NCBI GenBank assembly: GCA_002371215.1
Contig: DFGL01000058.1
Location: forward strand, 1 to 6,584
Direction: 5' to 3'
Source: Ruminococcaceae bacterium UBA3751
Lineage (GTDB): Bacteria > Bacillota > Clostridia > Oscillospirales > Acutalibacteraceae
Length of the DNA: 6,584 nucleotides
Notes under the pieces: generated by a model
What the model saw: only the letters and a program-made list of their open reading frames with translations
Database searches by the model: none
Told to the model about the DNA's origin: nothing
Made by a program: the position numbers and the translations under genes
Part shown: in pieces, positions 6,555 to 6,584 of the stretch
Layout: every line of letters starts with the position of its first letter
How positions within the stretch are numbered: position 1 is the first letter of the stretch

Positions 6555-6560
6555 TCACCC
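6555..6560 (-). promoter_or_regulatory. Ribosome binding site deciding the start of the first gene
   Basis: On the minus strand GGGTGA sits 4 nt before the ATG at 6550. GGTGAT pairs with the 3' part of the anti-Shine-Dalgarno sequence, which gives normal spacing when the full GGAGGTGAT register is considered. The upstream in-frame ATG at 6571 is preceded only by an AT-rich ATGATGATATTAG, so 6550 is preferred. Confidence 0.55.
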
Positions 6561-6584
6561 GAAATATACATCTAATATCATCAT

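Noticed and set aside
6551..6571. Longer start for the first gene at 6571
   Set aside because: No Shine-Dalgarno sequence before it, and the 7 extra residues are absent from both paralogues, which begin MKY at the position of the ATG at 6550.
6551..6584. Operon promoter in the last 34 bases (a TATATT-like element is visible)
   Set aside because: No -35 element can be seen before the window edge and the stretch is simply AT-rich, so a promoter cannot be supported.
1..6584. CRISPR array, tRNA or rRNA genes, insertion sequences, riboswitches
   Set aside because: Apart from the terminator hairpin I see no regular spaced repeats, RNA gene signatures, transposase genes or terminal inverted repeats; almost every base is within a gene.

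Overview
The window is one compact block of nine genes, all read on the minus strand (from the high-coordinate end toward base 1), ending at a strong intrinsic terminator only a few bases after the last stop codon. Moderate GC content, AGGAGG-type ribosome binding sites, a MacB/FtsX-type ABC transporter with no periplasmic adaptor or outer-membrane partner, and the general look of the proteins suggest a Gram-positive-type Firmicute, most likely a gut-type Clostridia. That assignment is an inference from style; there is no rRNA or marker gene here.

Layout in order of transcription: (1) two adjacent, divergent members of the L-2-amino-thiazoline-4-carboxylic acid (ATC) hydrolase-like family (6550-5909 and 5902-5273), which share a conserved Cys pattern (CX2C-X15-C-X2-D, then a late CD). 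(2) An ABC exporter made of an ATPase (5276-4569) and a large 8-TM FtsX-domain permease (4569-2098). (3) Two tandem four-TM membrane proteins of unknown function (2098-1595 and 1585-1094). They look like diverged paralogues, with an F-D-x-I-x-I-D motif at the same residue numbers in both. (4) A third ATC hydrolase-like gene (1085-726) that keeps only the N-terminal half of the family and breaks off abruptly. (5) A 64-codon ORF for a small two-TM protein (744-550) that begins at the break. (6) An isoprenylcysteine carboxyl methyltransferase (ICMT/PEMT)-like membrane methyltransferase (563-69). (7) A terminator (about 21-56).

Gene junctions are very tight: 6 bp, an ATGA overlap, a TAATG overlap, a second TAATG overlap, 9 bp, 8 bp, then two short overlaps. 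This fits a single transcript with translational coupling. The promoter lies beyond the right edge, or at most partly in the last 34 bases.

How the genes work together is not known. The most economical reading is a membrane export or resistance module (ABC exporter plus accessory membrane proteins) linked to soluble Cys-containing enzymes of the ATC hydrolase-like family and a membrane methyltransferase. The association of up to three copies of this family with one exporter, and the apparent deletion junction that removed the Cys-rich half of the third copy, are the most notable points.
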